From Mycobacterium sp. 1423905.2 (lineage in GTDB: Bacteria > Actinomycetota > Actinomycetes > Mycobacteriales > Mycobacteriaceae), in NCBI RefSeq assembly GCF_001673155.1, contig NZ_LZLE01000005.1, positions 1 through 55,925 on the forward strand: a stretch of DNA of 55,925 bases, written 5' to 3'. Made by a program: the position numbers and the translations under genes. This document shows positions 23,567-32,914 of the stretch, one piece after another. Numbering within the stretch: position 1 is the first letter of the stretch; each line of letters starts with the position of its first letter. Under the pieces are notes generated by a model, which saw only the letters and a program-made list of their open reading frames with translations, made no database searches and was not told the origin of the DNA.

Positions 23567-24879
23567 CGACGGTCAAAGAACCCCACCCGGCACGCTCGAT
23601 CGGCGGCCGACTGAGCATGGCCGAGGTCCTGGCGGTGTTCACCGCCGGCGGCCAGCAGCCGCTGAGGTTCACCGCCTACGACGGCAGCACCGCCGGCCCT
23701 GATGACGCCGTCCTGGGTCTGGACCTGCGCACCCCGCGCGGCGCCACCTACCTGGCCACCGCGCCCGGCGAACTCGGCATCGCCCGCGCTTACGTGTCGG
23801 GCGACCTGCAGTTACACGGTGTGCATCCCGGCGACCCGTACGAACTGCTCAAAGCTCTGACCAACAAGGTCCAGTTCAAGCGGCCGTCGTTGCGGACGCT
23901 GGCCAACGTGGTGCGTTCCATCGGAGTCGAGCACCTGTTGCCGGTCGCCCCGCCGCCACAGGAGACACCACCGCGCTGGCGGCGCATCGCCGACGGCCTG
24001 ATGCACAGCAAATCCCGGGACGCCGAGGCCATCCATCACCACTACGACGTGTCCAACACCTTCTACGAGTGGGTGCTGGGGCCGTCGATGACCTACACCT
24101 GCGCGGTCTATCCCGACGCCGACACCACGTTGGAACAGGCCCAGGACAACAAGTACCGGCTGATCTTCGAAAAGCTGCGGCTACAGCGGGGTGACCGGTT
24201 GCTCGACGTCGGGTGTGGCTGGGGCGGCATGGTCCGCTACGCCGCGCGCCAGGGGGTTCGGGTCATCGGTGCCACCCTGTCGGCCGAGCAAGCCAAGTGG
24301 GCGCAGCAGGCGATTGACGAGGAGGGGCTCGGCGAACTGGCGCGGGTACGCCATTGCGACTACCGCGACGTGGCCGAGTCCGGCTTCGACGCGGTGTCCT
24401 CGATCGGGCTCACCGAGCACATCGGCGTCAAGAACTATCCCGCCTACTTCGGCTTCCTCAGGTCCAAGCTGCGGACCGGTGGTCTGCTGCTCAACCACTG
24501 CATCACCCGCCACGACAACAAGTCGACCTCGTTCGCCGGCGGGTTCACCGATCGCTACGTGTTTCCCGACGGCGAGCTGACCGGCTCCGGCCGGATCATC
24601 ACCGAGATCCAGGACGCTGGGCTCGAGGTGCTGCACGAGGAGAACTTCCGCCATCACTACGCGATGACGCTGCGCGACTGGTGCCACAACCTGGTCGCGC
24701 ATTGGGACGAGGCGGTGGCCGAAGTCGGCTTGCCCACCGCGAAGGTGTGGGGCATGTACATGGCCGCGTCGCGGGTGGCGTTCGAGCAGAACAACTTGCA
24801 GTTGCACCACGTGCTGGCGACCAAGGTGGACACCTGGGGGCACGACGACTTGCCGCTGCGCCCCTGGTGGACGCCGTAA
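23563..24879 (+). CDS. CFA-synthase-type SAM methyltransferase (Rv3720-like)
   Basis: 438 residues of the cyclopropane-fatty-acyl-phospholipid synthase family. An N-terminal lipid-binding region is followed by EAIHHHYDVSNTFYEWVLGPSMTYTCAVY, the SAM site LLDVGCGWGGMVRYAA, and the family segment SSIGLTEHIGVKNYPAYF with LLLNHCITRHD. It is larger than the mycolic-acid cyclopropane synthases (about 290 residues) and has the extended N-terminus of UfaA1-like enzymes. It acts on unsaturated acyl chains, probably in phospholipids. Coupled to the FAD oxidoreductase by a 4-base overlap; convergent with dnaX, five bases apart. Confidence 0.9.
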   Translation: MTTVKEPHPARSIGGRLSMAEVLAVFTAGGQQPLRFTAYDGSTAGPDDAVLGLDLRTPRGATYLATAPGELGIARAYVSGDLQLHGVHPGDPYELLKALTNKVQFKRPSLRTLANVVRSIGVEHLLPVAPPPQETPPRWRRIADGLMHSKSRDAEAIHHHYDVSNTFYEWVLGPSMTYTCAVYPDADTTLEQAQDNKYRLIFEKLRLQRGDRLLDVGCGWGGMVRYAARQGVRVIGATLSAEQAKWAQQAIDEEGLGELARVRHCDYRDVAESGFDAVSSIGLTEHIGVKNYPAYFGFLRSKLRTGGLLLNHCITRHDNKSTSFAGGFTDRYVFPDGELTGSGRIITEIQDAGLEVLHEENFRHHYAMTLRDWCHNLVAHWDEAVAEVGLPTAKVWGMYMAASRVAFEQNNLQLHHVLATKVDTWGHDDLPLRPWWTP

Positions 24880-24884
24880 ACGGC

Positions 24885-26702
24885 TCAGACGTTGTCGATG
24901 CGACGAGCGCCCAATTCGTGTTGCAGTAACTCGAGCGCGACCTCTTCAGGGTCACGGCGAGGCGCCGACGTATCGGTCTGGCCGGCTTCGGCAAGCATGC
25001 TTTCCTCTTCGTCCCGCTGAGCGGAGATCACCTCGGGCGGGGGCTCTGGCGCCTTGGTCGCCGCTACGCTCGGCGTCGGCTCTGGTGCGCCGGTCTCGCA
25101 CCGTACCCGCCAGTTGACGCCCAACGCGTCCTTGAGCGCCTCGGCGATGACGTCGGCGTTGCGCTGCTCGCACAGCCGCCGGGCCAGGGGCGCGGAGTCA
25201 TGGCTCAAGACCAGGGTGTTGTCCTCGAGTGCGCGCACGGTGGCGCCGGCCAGCATCACCTCGGTGGTACGGCTGCGCTGACGGACTTTTTCGCGCACGG
25301 TCGGCCACATGCTGCGCACTGCGGCGGCGTTGAGTTCTCCGGGTGCACCCGCCGGTTCGGGGGCCGGCTTGGGTGCCGGTTCGGACACCGGCTTGGGTGC
25401 CGCCTCGGGCACCGGCTTAGGTGCCGGCGGCGCCGCCGCGGCCGGAGGCGGAGCTTGGGGCTCGGCCGGCGGTGCCGGCTTGGCTCGCCGGACCGGCGGC
25501 GCGGGCGTGGCGGCTGGTGCCGCGGCGGCCTGCCCGGCCGGCAGCGACATGTCCAGCCGGGTCTCGATGCGTTCCACCCGCTGCAGCAGCGCCGACTCGG
25601 CGTCGCTGGCCGAGGGCAGCAGCAGCCTGGCGCACACGACCTCCAGCAGCAGCCGCGGCGCCGTCGCGCCGCGCATCTCGCCCAAGCCGGCCTGCACCAC
25701 CTCGGCGTAGCGGGTCAGGGTGGCCGGCCCGATGCGAGTGGCTTGTTCGCGCATTCGTTCCAGGACGTCCTCGGGCGCATCGACCACACCGCGCGTCGCC
25801 GCGTCGGGGACGGCCTGAAGCAGGATCAGGTCACGGAAGCGCTCCAACAGGTCGGTGGCGAAGCGGCGCGGGTCGTGCCCGGCGTCGATCACCGACTCGA
25901 CGGCCCCGAACAGGGCAGCGGCATCACCGGCGGCCAGCGCGTCGACCGCGTCGTCGATCAGGGCGACGTCCGTGGCACCCAGCAGCCCCAGCGCCCGCGG
26001 ATAGGTCACATGCCTGTTCTCGGCGCCGGCTACCAACTGGTCCAGCACCGACAGCGTGTCTCGGGGAGAACCTCCACCGGCACGGATGACCAGCGGATAC
26101 ACCGCGTCGTCGACCACCACGCCTTCTTGGGCGCAGATCTGCCCGATCAACGCCCGCATGGTCTTCGGCGGCAACAGCCGGAACGGGTAGTGGTGGGTGC
26201 GCGACCGGATGGTCGGCAGCACCTTCTCCGGTTCAGTGGTGGCGAAGATGAAGATGAGGTGCTCGGGTGGCTCCTCGACAATCTTGAGCAGCGCGTTGAA
26301 CCCGGCCGTGGTCACCATGTGCGCCTCGTCGACGATGAACACCCGGTACCGCGACTGGGCCGGCGCGTAGAACGCGCGATCGCGTAGCTCGCGGGTGTCG
26401 TCCACGCCGCCGTGACTGGCGGCGTCGAGTTCGACCACGTCGATGCTGCCCGGCGCGTTGGGGGCCAAGGCCTGGCAGGACTCGCAATCACCACACGGCG
26501 ACGCCGTGGGCCCCTGGGCGCAGTTCAGCGAGCGCGCCAGGATCCGCGCCGAGGACGTCTTGCCGCAGCCGCGGGGGCCGCTGAACAGGTAGGCGTGGTT
26601 GATCCGGCCCGCTTCCAAGGCGATGGACAACGGCTCGGTGACGTGTTCCTGCCCCACCACTTCGGCGAAAGTCGCGGGTCGATACTTGCGGTACAGAGCC
26701 AC
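24885..26702 (-). CDS. dnaX: DNA polymerase III subunits gamma/tau
   Basis: Clamp-loader ATPase. 605 residues from GTG 26702 (MALYRKYRPATFAEVVGQEHV). The AAA+ module has GPRGCGKTSSARIL (Walker A), the zinc module Cys set (NCAQG..CGDCESC), FIVDEAHMV (Walker B) and FATTEPEKVLPTIRSR (sensor 1). Domain III follows, then an Ala/Pro linker (about residues 385-450) and the tau C-terminal region. I see no slippery A-run of the kind that makes gamma in E. coli. The 26703-26851 gap holds no recognisable feature. Confidence 0.96.
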   Translation of the reverse strand: MALYRKYRPATFAEVVGQEHVTEPLSIALEAGRINHAYLFSGPRGCGKTSSARILARSLNCAQGPTASPCGDCESCQALAPNAPGSIDVVELDAASHGGVDDTRELRDRAFYAPAQSRYRVFIVDEAHMVTTAGFNALLKIVEEPPEHLIFIFATTEPEKVLPTIRSRTHHYPFRLLPPKTMRALIGQICAQEGVVVDDAVYPLVIRAGGGSPRDTLSVLDQLVAGAENRHVTYPRALGLLGATDVALIDDAVDALAAGDAAALFGAVESVIDAGHDPRRFATDLLERFRDLILLQAVPDAATRGVVDAPEDVLERMREQATRIGPATLTRYAEVVQAGLGEMRGATAPRLLLEVVCARLLLPSASDAESALLQRVERIETRLDMSLPAGQAAAAPAATPAPPVRRAKPAPPAEPQAPPPAAAAPPAPKPVPEAAPKPVSEPAPKPAPEPAGAPGELNAAAVRSMWPTVREKVRQRSRTTEVMLAGATVRALEDNTLVLSHDSAPLARRLCEQRNADVIAEALKDALGVNWRVRCETGAPEPTPSVAATKAPEPPPEVISAQRDEEESMLAEAGQTDTSAPRRDPEEVALELLQHELGARRIDNV

Positions 26703-26851
26703 GTCAGCAGGTTACCGGCGCGCTATGACGACATTCTGGGCCCAGGCGTCGAGGGTGCATCAGCGGCTTTCACCCTGCGCACAGGGCGGGATGGTGCGCG
26801 ATTTCCCGCCGCCTGCGCACACCGGAAGCAGCCAACGCACCCCCGAAGGGC

Positions 26852-28285
<1,434 letters not shown>

Positions 28286-28291
28286 ATGGTG

Positions 28292-28297
28292 AGTGTA
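28292..28297 (-). promoter_or_regulatory. Candidate ffs -10
   Basis: On the minus strand TACACT is followed by 6 bases and the first base of the SRP stem at 28285, so it fits the TANNNT -10 of the ffs transcript. Confidence 0.55.
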
Positions 28298-28367
28298 ATA
28301 CCTGTGCGGACACACTCGGCGGCCACCGCAAGACACTAGGGCTTCACTGAGCGGCTACCATGACCAC

Positions 28368-28453
28368 GGAGGATTCGCCTAGTGGCCTATGGCGCTCGCC
28401 TGGAACGCGGGTTGGGTTAATAGCCCTCGCGGGTTCAAATCCCGCATCCTCCG
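28368..28453 (+). tRNA. tRNA-Ser (anticodon GGA)
   Basis: 86 nt cloverleaf. Acceptor GGAGGAT pairs with ATCCTCC, followed by discriminator G. The D arm is GCC/GGC; the anticodon stem CTCGC/GCGGG holds the loop CTGGAAC, giving anticodon GGA; the long variable arm (TTGGGTTAATAGCCCTC) is the class II serine form; the T arm is GCGGG-TTCAAAT-CCCGC. CCA is not encoded. It reads UCC/UCU codons. TACCAT at 28356-28361 is a possible -10. Confidence 0.96.
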
Positions 28454-28480
28454 CTGTACGTTCTGCCTTTTAGGAGGGGT

Positions 28481-29326
28481 ATGGGGCGCAAGGTTGCCAT
28501 GCTGTTGCACGCGTCAGTCTCCGTTGGCGCCGGCGTCCTCTTCTTTTACTTCGTGCTTCCCCGTTGGCCAGAGCTGATGGGCGACACGTCGCACAAGTTG
28601 GGCACGGCGCTGCGTGTGACGACGGGCGTGCTGATCGGCTTGGCCGCGCTGCCGGTGCTGTTCACGCTGTTGCGCACCCGCAGGCCCGAGCTCGGCACGC
28701 CGAAGTTGGCGCTCACGCTGCGCACCTGGTCGATCGTGGGCCATGTCCTGGCCGGGGTGCTGATTGCCGGCACGGCCATCAGCGAGATATGGCTAAACGT
28801 GGACACCTTCGGGCGGTGGCTGTTCGCCATCTACGGGGCCGCTGCGGCGATCGCCGTGCTCGGGTTCTTCGCGTTCTACCTGTCCTTCATCGCCGAACTG
28901 CCGCCACCGCCGCCGAAACCGCTGAAGCCCAAGAAGGAGAAAGAGCGGCGCGTGCGGCGCCAGAAGAAGGGCGCCGAAGCGACCGACGACCTCGACGAAG
29001 ATGAAGAAGTCGAGGGCGACGAAGCCGAGTCTGAAGAAGCCGAGCCGCAAGAAGCCGAGACCCAAGAAGCCCAGACCCAAGAAGCCCAAGTGGCCGAGCC
29101 GGCCGAAACGGTCGCGGAGTCCGACGCGCAGGAGCCCACCCCTACAGCGCCCACGGTGAAAGCCGCCGCTGCTGAAGAAGAAAGACCGAAGCCGGACGCC
29201 GCAGAGACGGTCGAAGCTCCCGCCGCCGAAGACGAACCCAGAGCTGGACTACGCAATCGCCGCCCGAGCGGCAAGACGTCGCACCGGCGCCGCCGCACAC
29301 GCGGCGGGGTCGCCGTCGACGAATAG
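28481..29326 (+). CDS. lucA: LucA, lipid uptake coordinator membrane protein
   Basis: 281 residues from ATG 28481 with GGAGGGG just upstream. The first half has four hydrophobic helices (VGAGVLFFYFVLP; VLIGLAALPVLFTLL; WSIVGHVLAGVLIAGTAI; WLFAIYGAAAAIAVLGFFAFYL), then a Pro/Lys stretch and a long acidic, Ala/Glu-rich cytoplasmic tail ending in Arg-rich residues. Position after tRNA-Ser and architecture match Rv3723 (LucA), which in M. tuberculosis stabilises the Mce1 and Mce4 fatty-acid and cholesterol importers. The tail contains a short tandem repeat. Confidence 0.9.
   Translation: MGRKVAMLLHASVSVGAGVLFFYFVLPRWPELMGDTSHKLGTALRVTTGVLIGLAALPVLFTLLRTRRPELGTPKLALTLRTWSIVGHVLAGVLIAGTAISEIWLNVDTFGRWLFAIYGAAAAIAVLGFFAFYLSFIAELPPPPPKPLKPKKEKERRVRRQKKGAEATDDLDEDEEVEGDEAESEEAEPQEAETQEAQTQEAQVAEPAETVAESDAQEPTPTAPTVKAAAAEEERPKPDAAETVEAPAAEDEPRAGLRNRRPSGKTSHRRRRTRGGVAVDE
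29033..29092 (+). repeat. Four 15-bp tandem units inside lucA
   Basis: Units at 29033, 29048, 29063 and 29078 encode EEAEP, QEAET, QEAQT and QEAQV. The middle two differ by a single base (CAAGAAGCC then G or C, then AGACC). Being a multiple of three, copy-number change would keep frame and alter only tail length. Confidence 0.9.
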
Positions 29327-29331
29327 TCGCC

Positions 29332-30093
29332 TCATCGGCGCCGCAGCCGCTCTAGGTAGTCGGCGATGCCCTGGCGTGTCTCTTCAGCACCCCACAACGT
29401 GCGCACCTCACGATCGATCTGCTCGCCCGCGCGGATGCGGTCCAGGGCGGGCGCACGCAGTTGCGCTTTGGTGTGGCGATAGGCCGCGGCGGGAATCTCA
29501 CCGAGATCGGCCGCCTCGGTGATGGCCGCCTCGGTCAACTCGTCCTCAGCGACCACCCGGTGCGCCAAGCCCCTGGCCACGGCCTCGGCGCGACGATAAG
29601 TCCGGCCGCCGAGCAGGACTTCTTCCGCGTGCGCGCCGCACGCGTAGCGCATCACTTCCAGCGCAGCCACCGGGAAGGACACGCCGACCCGCACCTCCGA
29701 GGCGCCGATCTGAGCCTCGGGGCTGATCAGCCGCCAATCGCAGGCGCAGGCCAGCACGCAGCCGCCGGCGATTGCGGCGCCGTTGATCGCGGCCACGGTG
29801 GGGCCGGGATAGCCGAACACCGCCTCGAACGCCGCAGACAGCGCCGGGACCAGTTGGTCGGTGTAGCCGGATCCCCCTTGGGTCACCCGGTTCAGATCAA
29901 CTCCCGCGCAGAACACGCGACCGGCGCCGGTCACGACGAGCGGGCCGCCGAAGTTTTCAGCCAGCTCGTGCACGGCTTCGGTCAGCTCACCCAACAACTC
30001 GACGTCGAGGGCGTTGACGCGCCCCGACGACATGGTCACCACGCGCGCGGATGGCGCTTCCTCGATGTCGATCACAGTGACAAACTCTCCCAC
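29332..30093 (-). CDS. Enoyl-CoA hydratase/isomerase family protein
   Basis: 253 residues of the crotonase fold. Oxyanion-hole segments are visible: GAGRVFCAGVDLN and INGAAIAGGCVLACACDWRL. The Glu pair of true enoyl-CoA hydratases is not obvious: at the second position the sequence is RVGVSFPVAALEVMRYACG, so hydratase activity is uncertain and isomerase, thioesterase or other crotonase activity is possible. The GTG start shares one base with the stop of the upstream gene (TAGTG), so the two are coupled. Confidence 0.85.
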   Translation of the reverse strand: MGEFVTVIDIEEAPSARVVTMSSGRVNALDVELLGELTEAVHELAENFGGPLVVTGAGRVFCAGVDLNRVTQGGSGYTDQLVPALSAAFEAVFGYPGPTVAAINGAAIAGGCVLACACDWRLISPEAQIGASEVRVGVSFPVAALEVMRYACGAHAEEVLLGGRTYRRAEAVARGLAHRVVAEDELTEAAITEAADLGEIPAAAYRHTKAQLRAPALDRIRAGEQIDREVRTLWGAEETRQGIADYLERLRRR

Positions 30094-30461
30094 TACACGA
30101 GGATCACCGGAATGTCGGTGTTCTCGTCGGTGTAGAAGCTGGCGCAGACCCGGTGATAGCCGTCGGCGATCTGCAGCGGGATGCCGGTCGCGAAGTTCCC
30201 GCGCACCAACAGTATTGGCGACAACGGCTGCCCCTTCTTGATCTTCGACAAGTCCTCGGCCACGTGCGCGTTCTTCTTGGGCAGCAAGGTGAGCTGCGCC
30301 GCCCGCAGAATGTCTTTCGCCTTCTTGTGGGTGACCGTCCCGGCCCGCAGTTTTTTCGTCAACTTCGCGACCGTGGCCGAATCCGCAAGCAGGTCAAGGT
30401 AATCAGCGGCAGCCGGATAATCGTGCGCTTCAGGGGCTGCCAACCACTTCACCTGCGCCAT
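30093..30461 (-). CDS. Small protein with ParB/Srx-like DGYHR motif
   Basis: 122 residues from ATG 30461, with AAGGAG 7 bases before it. A Lys-rich N-terminal half (TVAKLTKKLRAGTVTHKKAKDILRAAQLTLLPKKN) leads to SKIKKGQPLSPILLVRG and then LQIADGYHRVCASFY, which resembles the GxxR/DG-HR loop of ParB/sulfiredoxin-fold nucleotide-binding domains. I do not recognise a specific family and suggest no reaction. Coupled to the crotonase-family gene by a one-base overlap. Confidence 0.65.
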   Translation of the reverse strand: MAQVKWLAAPEAHDYPAAADYLDLLADSATVAKLTKKLRAGTVTHKKAKDILRAAQLTLLPKKNAHVAEDLSKIKKGQPLSPILLVRGNFATGIPLQIADGYHRVCASFYTDENTDIPVILV

Positions 30462-30599
30462 CACCGGGCTCCTTTTCTGATGTCGCCTTTTCCGTGTCGA
30501 CTCCGACGCAACGATAATTGGGATCGGTAGCGATTCAACGCCTCTGTACTTGCTCCCATGACGACGCCAACGGGGCGGCGTATGAGGGAAGGAAGTTCA

Positions 30600-31073
30600 G
30601 TGAAGCGTGTTATCGCGGTTGCGATCGGCAGCCTTGCTTGCGCGTCGGCCCTGGTGGGCTGCTCGAGTGGCGGTCACTCGGCCGGCTCGACGGCCAGTGT
30701 CTCCAACGGCAATGGCGGCACCCAGGTCCAGGTGGGCGGCACCGACCTCCCCGGCCTCAACCCGGCCTCGGTGACCTGCGTGAAGCAGGGCGGCAAGATC
30801 GACATCGGCAGCGGTTCCACGGGTGGTCAACAGCAGGCGCTTGCGGTCGTGATGACCGACGAGGCCACGCCCCGAGTCGAGTCGCTGGCGTTGGTGGTGG
30901 ATGGCAACGCGCTGTCCGTCAGCGACGCCATGGGCGCCAAGGTCGGCTCGGCCAAGGTCGCGGTCGACGGCAAAACCTACACCATCACCGGGCAGGCCCA
31001 GGGCGCCGACATGAAGAACCCCATGGCCGGCATGATCACCAAGGACTTCAACATCAAGGTGACGTGCGGCTGA
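30600..31073 (+). CDS. LpqH-family (19-kDa antigen-like) lipoprotein
   Basis: 157 residues from GTG 30600 with GGAAGGA upstream. Signal peptide VKRVIAVAIGSLACASALVGC ends in the lipobox LVGC, followed by a Ser/Gly-rich linker (SSGGHSAGSTASVSNGNGG) and a beta-rich domain with a Cys pair (VTCVKQGGK and the C-terminal VTCG). This is the layout of LpqH and its paralogues, surface-exposed acylated proteins. The TGA overlaps an ATG in the frame of the next gene (TGATG at 31071-31075), though that downstream gene more likely starts at 31166. Confidence 0.88.
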   Translation: MKRVIAVAIGSLACASALVGCSSGGHSAGSTASVSNGNGGTQVQVGGTDLPGLNPASVTCVKQGGKIDIGSGSTGGQQQALAVVMTDEATPRVESLALVVDGNALSVSDAMGAKVGSAKVAVDGKTYTITGQAQGADMKNPMAGMITKDFNIKVTCG

Positions 31074-31153
31074 TGGTGTCCTCTACCGGGCGGCGGGCGT
31101 GCCAGGCACGTCCGCCGCTGCGGATTGCCCCCACGGTCGCCCGGGCACGGACT

Positions 31154-31159
31154 TATGAT
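31154..31159 (+). promoter_or_regulatory. Strong -10 for the helical-repeat/CHAT pair
   Basis: TATGAT, one base from the consensus TATAAT, followed by exactly 6 bases and GTG 31166. This supports a leaderless transcript beginning at the helical-repeat gene rather than read-through from the lipoprotein gene alone. Confidence 0.6.
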
Positions 31160-31165
31160 GCAGCC

Positions 31166-32914
31166 GTGTCGATCGTCGACGAACTCGACCGCGCACAGCA
31201 GTTGGCCTTCGCCGCCTACGAGAACGCGGCGCAGGACTTGCTGCTGTCGCTGATACCGGAGATCGAGCGGCTCGACCGAGACGACCTGATACTGGAAGTT
31301 TTTGCCCAGCTAGGGGCGATTTACCTGGTCCGCGGGGCCATCGACGCAGTGCCCGATCGGATCCAGCGCATCCGCGACTGCCTGTCTATCTACCAGGGTG
31401 TGCTGGCCGGCACTATGCCGGAGGCGGCCAGCCAGGTCCGGATGTCGGAAACCGAGATCGCGCACATGATCTGTCGATACTCACGGCGCGCGCACTTTCT
31501 GCAGACCGGCCTGGCGGCGGCGCTCGGCGACCACGAGGGCGCCGCGGCGGCGCTGGCGCAGTTGGATGACCGAAGCGATGCCTTTCCCGACCTCGCCGAC
31601 GAGCATGCCTACCTGCGCACCTACGCCCGCATCTGGTGCGCCGAGGCCCTCTGCGACGATGACCTGCACGTGCGGTCGGTGCCGTTGTGGTCGGACGTGG
31701 TCGAGGCACTTAACGGCCCTGGCGCGACCAGTCAGCGAGCCGACTTTCTGTGGGTTGCCGGCGCCACTGGCTACGCCCGGTTCTGCGTGGAAACGGGACG
31801 GCTGGCAGAGGCCGAACCCTGGCTTCGGCGCGCCGACGCCCGCGCACAAGCCAATGGTTGGGAATTGGCCTCCGCCAGGACGCAATTGGAGCGCGCCGCG
31901 GCGGCGTGGACCGCGAACGATCACGAAAGCACCGAGCGGCTGATTGCACAGGCCTATCCGGTCATCGCGAAATACGCCCGCGCGCACGACGTTGCCCGCT
32001 GCTGGTTGTATGCCGGCCTCACTCGCGTCGGGGCTGGTGCGCTGCAGGCGGCCGACGAATGTTGGGAACATGCCGAGCGGTATTGGCGGGAACTGGGCAA
32101 GCCCCTGCATCTTTATCGAATCCTGCTGCAGCGCAGTTGGATCGCGATATTCTGGGGACGCTTCGCTGGGGCGGTGGAGTTGATCGCGCAGGCGCGCGAG
32201 CTACTCGACTCGTCACCGCGCAGTAACTGGCTGCAATATGCCCGCCTGGACAGTCACTTGGGTACGGTGTGGCGCGCGGATGCGTTGACCGATCTCGGGT
32301 TTGACGGAGCCGGAGACCCCGACGATTCCTTGCAGGAAGTGGAAGCGCGCCACGCCGAATCCCTTGGCATATTGACCGGCGAGATCGGCACCCCGGAGTA
32401 CCGGCGGGCGATGACCAAACTCGAGCAGGCCGCCGAACTCAAGGTGCCCGCCGCGCTAGCCGTCGACTCGGTACGGTATTCGATCACCGATGCCGAGGCG
32501 CGATCGCGGTGGGCGACCCATGTTTCAGCGCCCATCCTGGCCAGTGCCTTTGCGGTCGCCTGGGAGTGGGAGAACACCGAACTGATCAGCGAACTCGTCG
32601 AATACCATAGTGCTAGAGGCACTTTCAGCGCCGACAGTTACCGCGACGGATCCGGCCAGACGGGCGAATGGACCTCCACCGCCGCCGCGCCGGCAATCCT
32701 CGACACCGCCACCGATACGGCACCGGAGCTGGCCACCGCCGCAGCCGGGCCGACGCTCCGGGACGCCGGCTCGCTGACGCGGCTGGGCCCGCTACCGCCG
32801 TTGCGGATGCAACCCGACGCTTCGCCGATCTTGAGCCACTATCGGGCGCTGGCCCTGCAGCGCTACGGCCGTGATGTCACCGCGGCCGAGCCGGCCTGGT
32901 CCACTTGGCCGTGA
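31166..32914 (+). CDS. Helical-repeat (TPR-like) protein coupled to a CHAT peptidase
   Basis: 582 residues if GTG 31166 is the start (VSIVDELDRAQQLAF); ATG 31073 would add an Arg-rich stretch that looks non-coding. Most of the protein is a run of amphipathic helix pairs with Trp/Ala/Tyr/Leu positions of TPR type, for example FCVETGRLAEAEPWLRRADARAQ, RTQLERAAAAWTANDHESTERLIAQAY and YAGLTRVGAGALQAADECWEHAERYWRELGK. The last 100 residues are Ala/Thr/Pro-rich. The stop overlaps the CHAT gene start by 4 bases (GTGA). TPR-CHAT fusions are common, so here the sensor array and the peptidase appear as two subunits. Ligand and target unknown. Confidence 0.8.
   Translation: MSIVDELDRAQQLAFAAYENAAQDLLLSLIPEIERLDRDDLILEVFAQLGAIYLVRGAIDAVPDRIQRIRDCLSIYQGVLAGTMPEAASQVRMSETEIAHMICRYSRRAHFLQTGLAAALGDHEGAAAALAQLDDRSDAFPDLADEHAYLRTYARIWCAEALCDDDLHVRSVPLWSDVVEALNGPGATSQRADFLWVAGATGYARFCVETGRLAEAEPWLRRADARAQANGWELASARTQLERAAAAWTANDHESTERLIAQAYPVIAKYARAHDVARCWLYAGLTRVGAGALQAADECWEHAERYWRELGKPLHLYRILLQRSWIAIFWGRFAGAVELIAQARELLDSSPRSNWLQYARLDSHLGTVWRADALTDLGFDGAGDPDDSLQEVEARHAESLGILTGEIGTPEYRRAMTKLEQAAELKVPAALAVDSVRYSITDAEARSRWATHVSAPILASAFAVAWEWENTELISELVEYHSARGTFSADSYRDGSGQTGEWTSTAAAPAILDTATDTAPELATAAAGPTLRDAGSLTRLGPLPPLRMQPDASPILSHYRALALQRYGRDVTAAEPAWSTWP

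Noticed and set aside
24885..26702. Programmed frameshift in dnaX
   Set aside because: No A-rich slippery heptamer followed by a stem-loop is seen in the linker region, so gamma by frameshift is not supported.
30518..31165. Upstream extension of the helical-repeat protein through the lipoprotein gene
   Set aside because: This frame is the out-of-frame shadow of the LpqH-like lipoprotein; the -10 box and GTG at 31166 give a better start.
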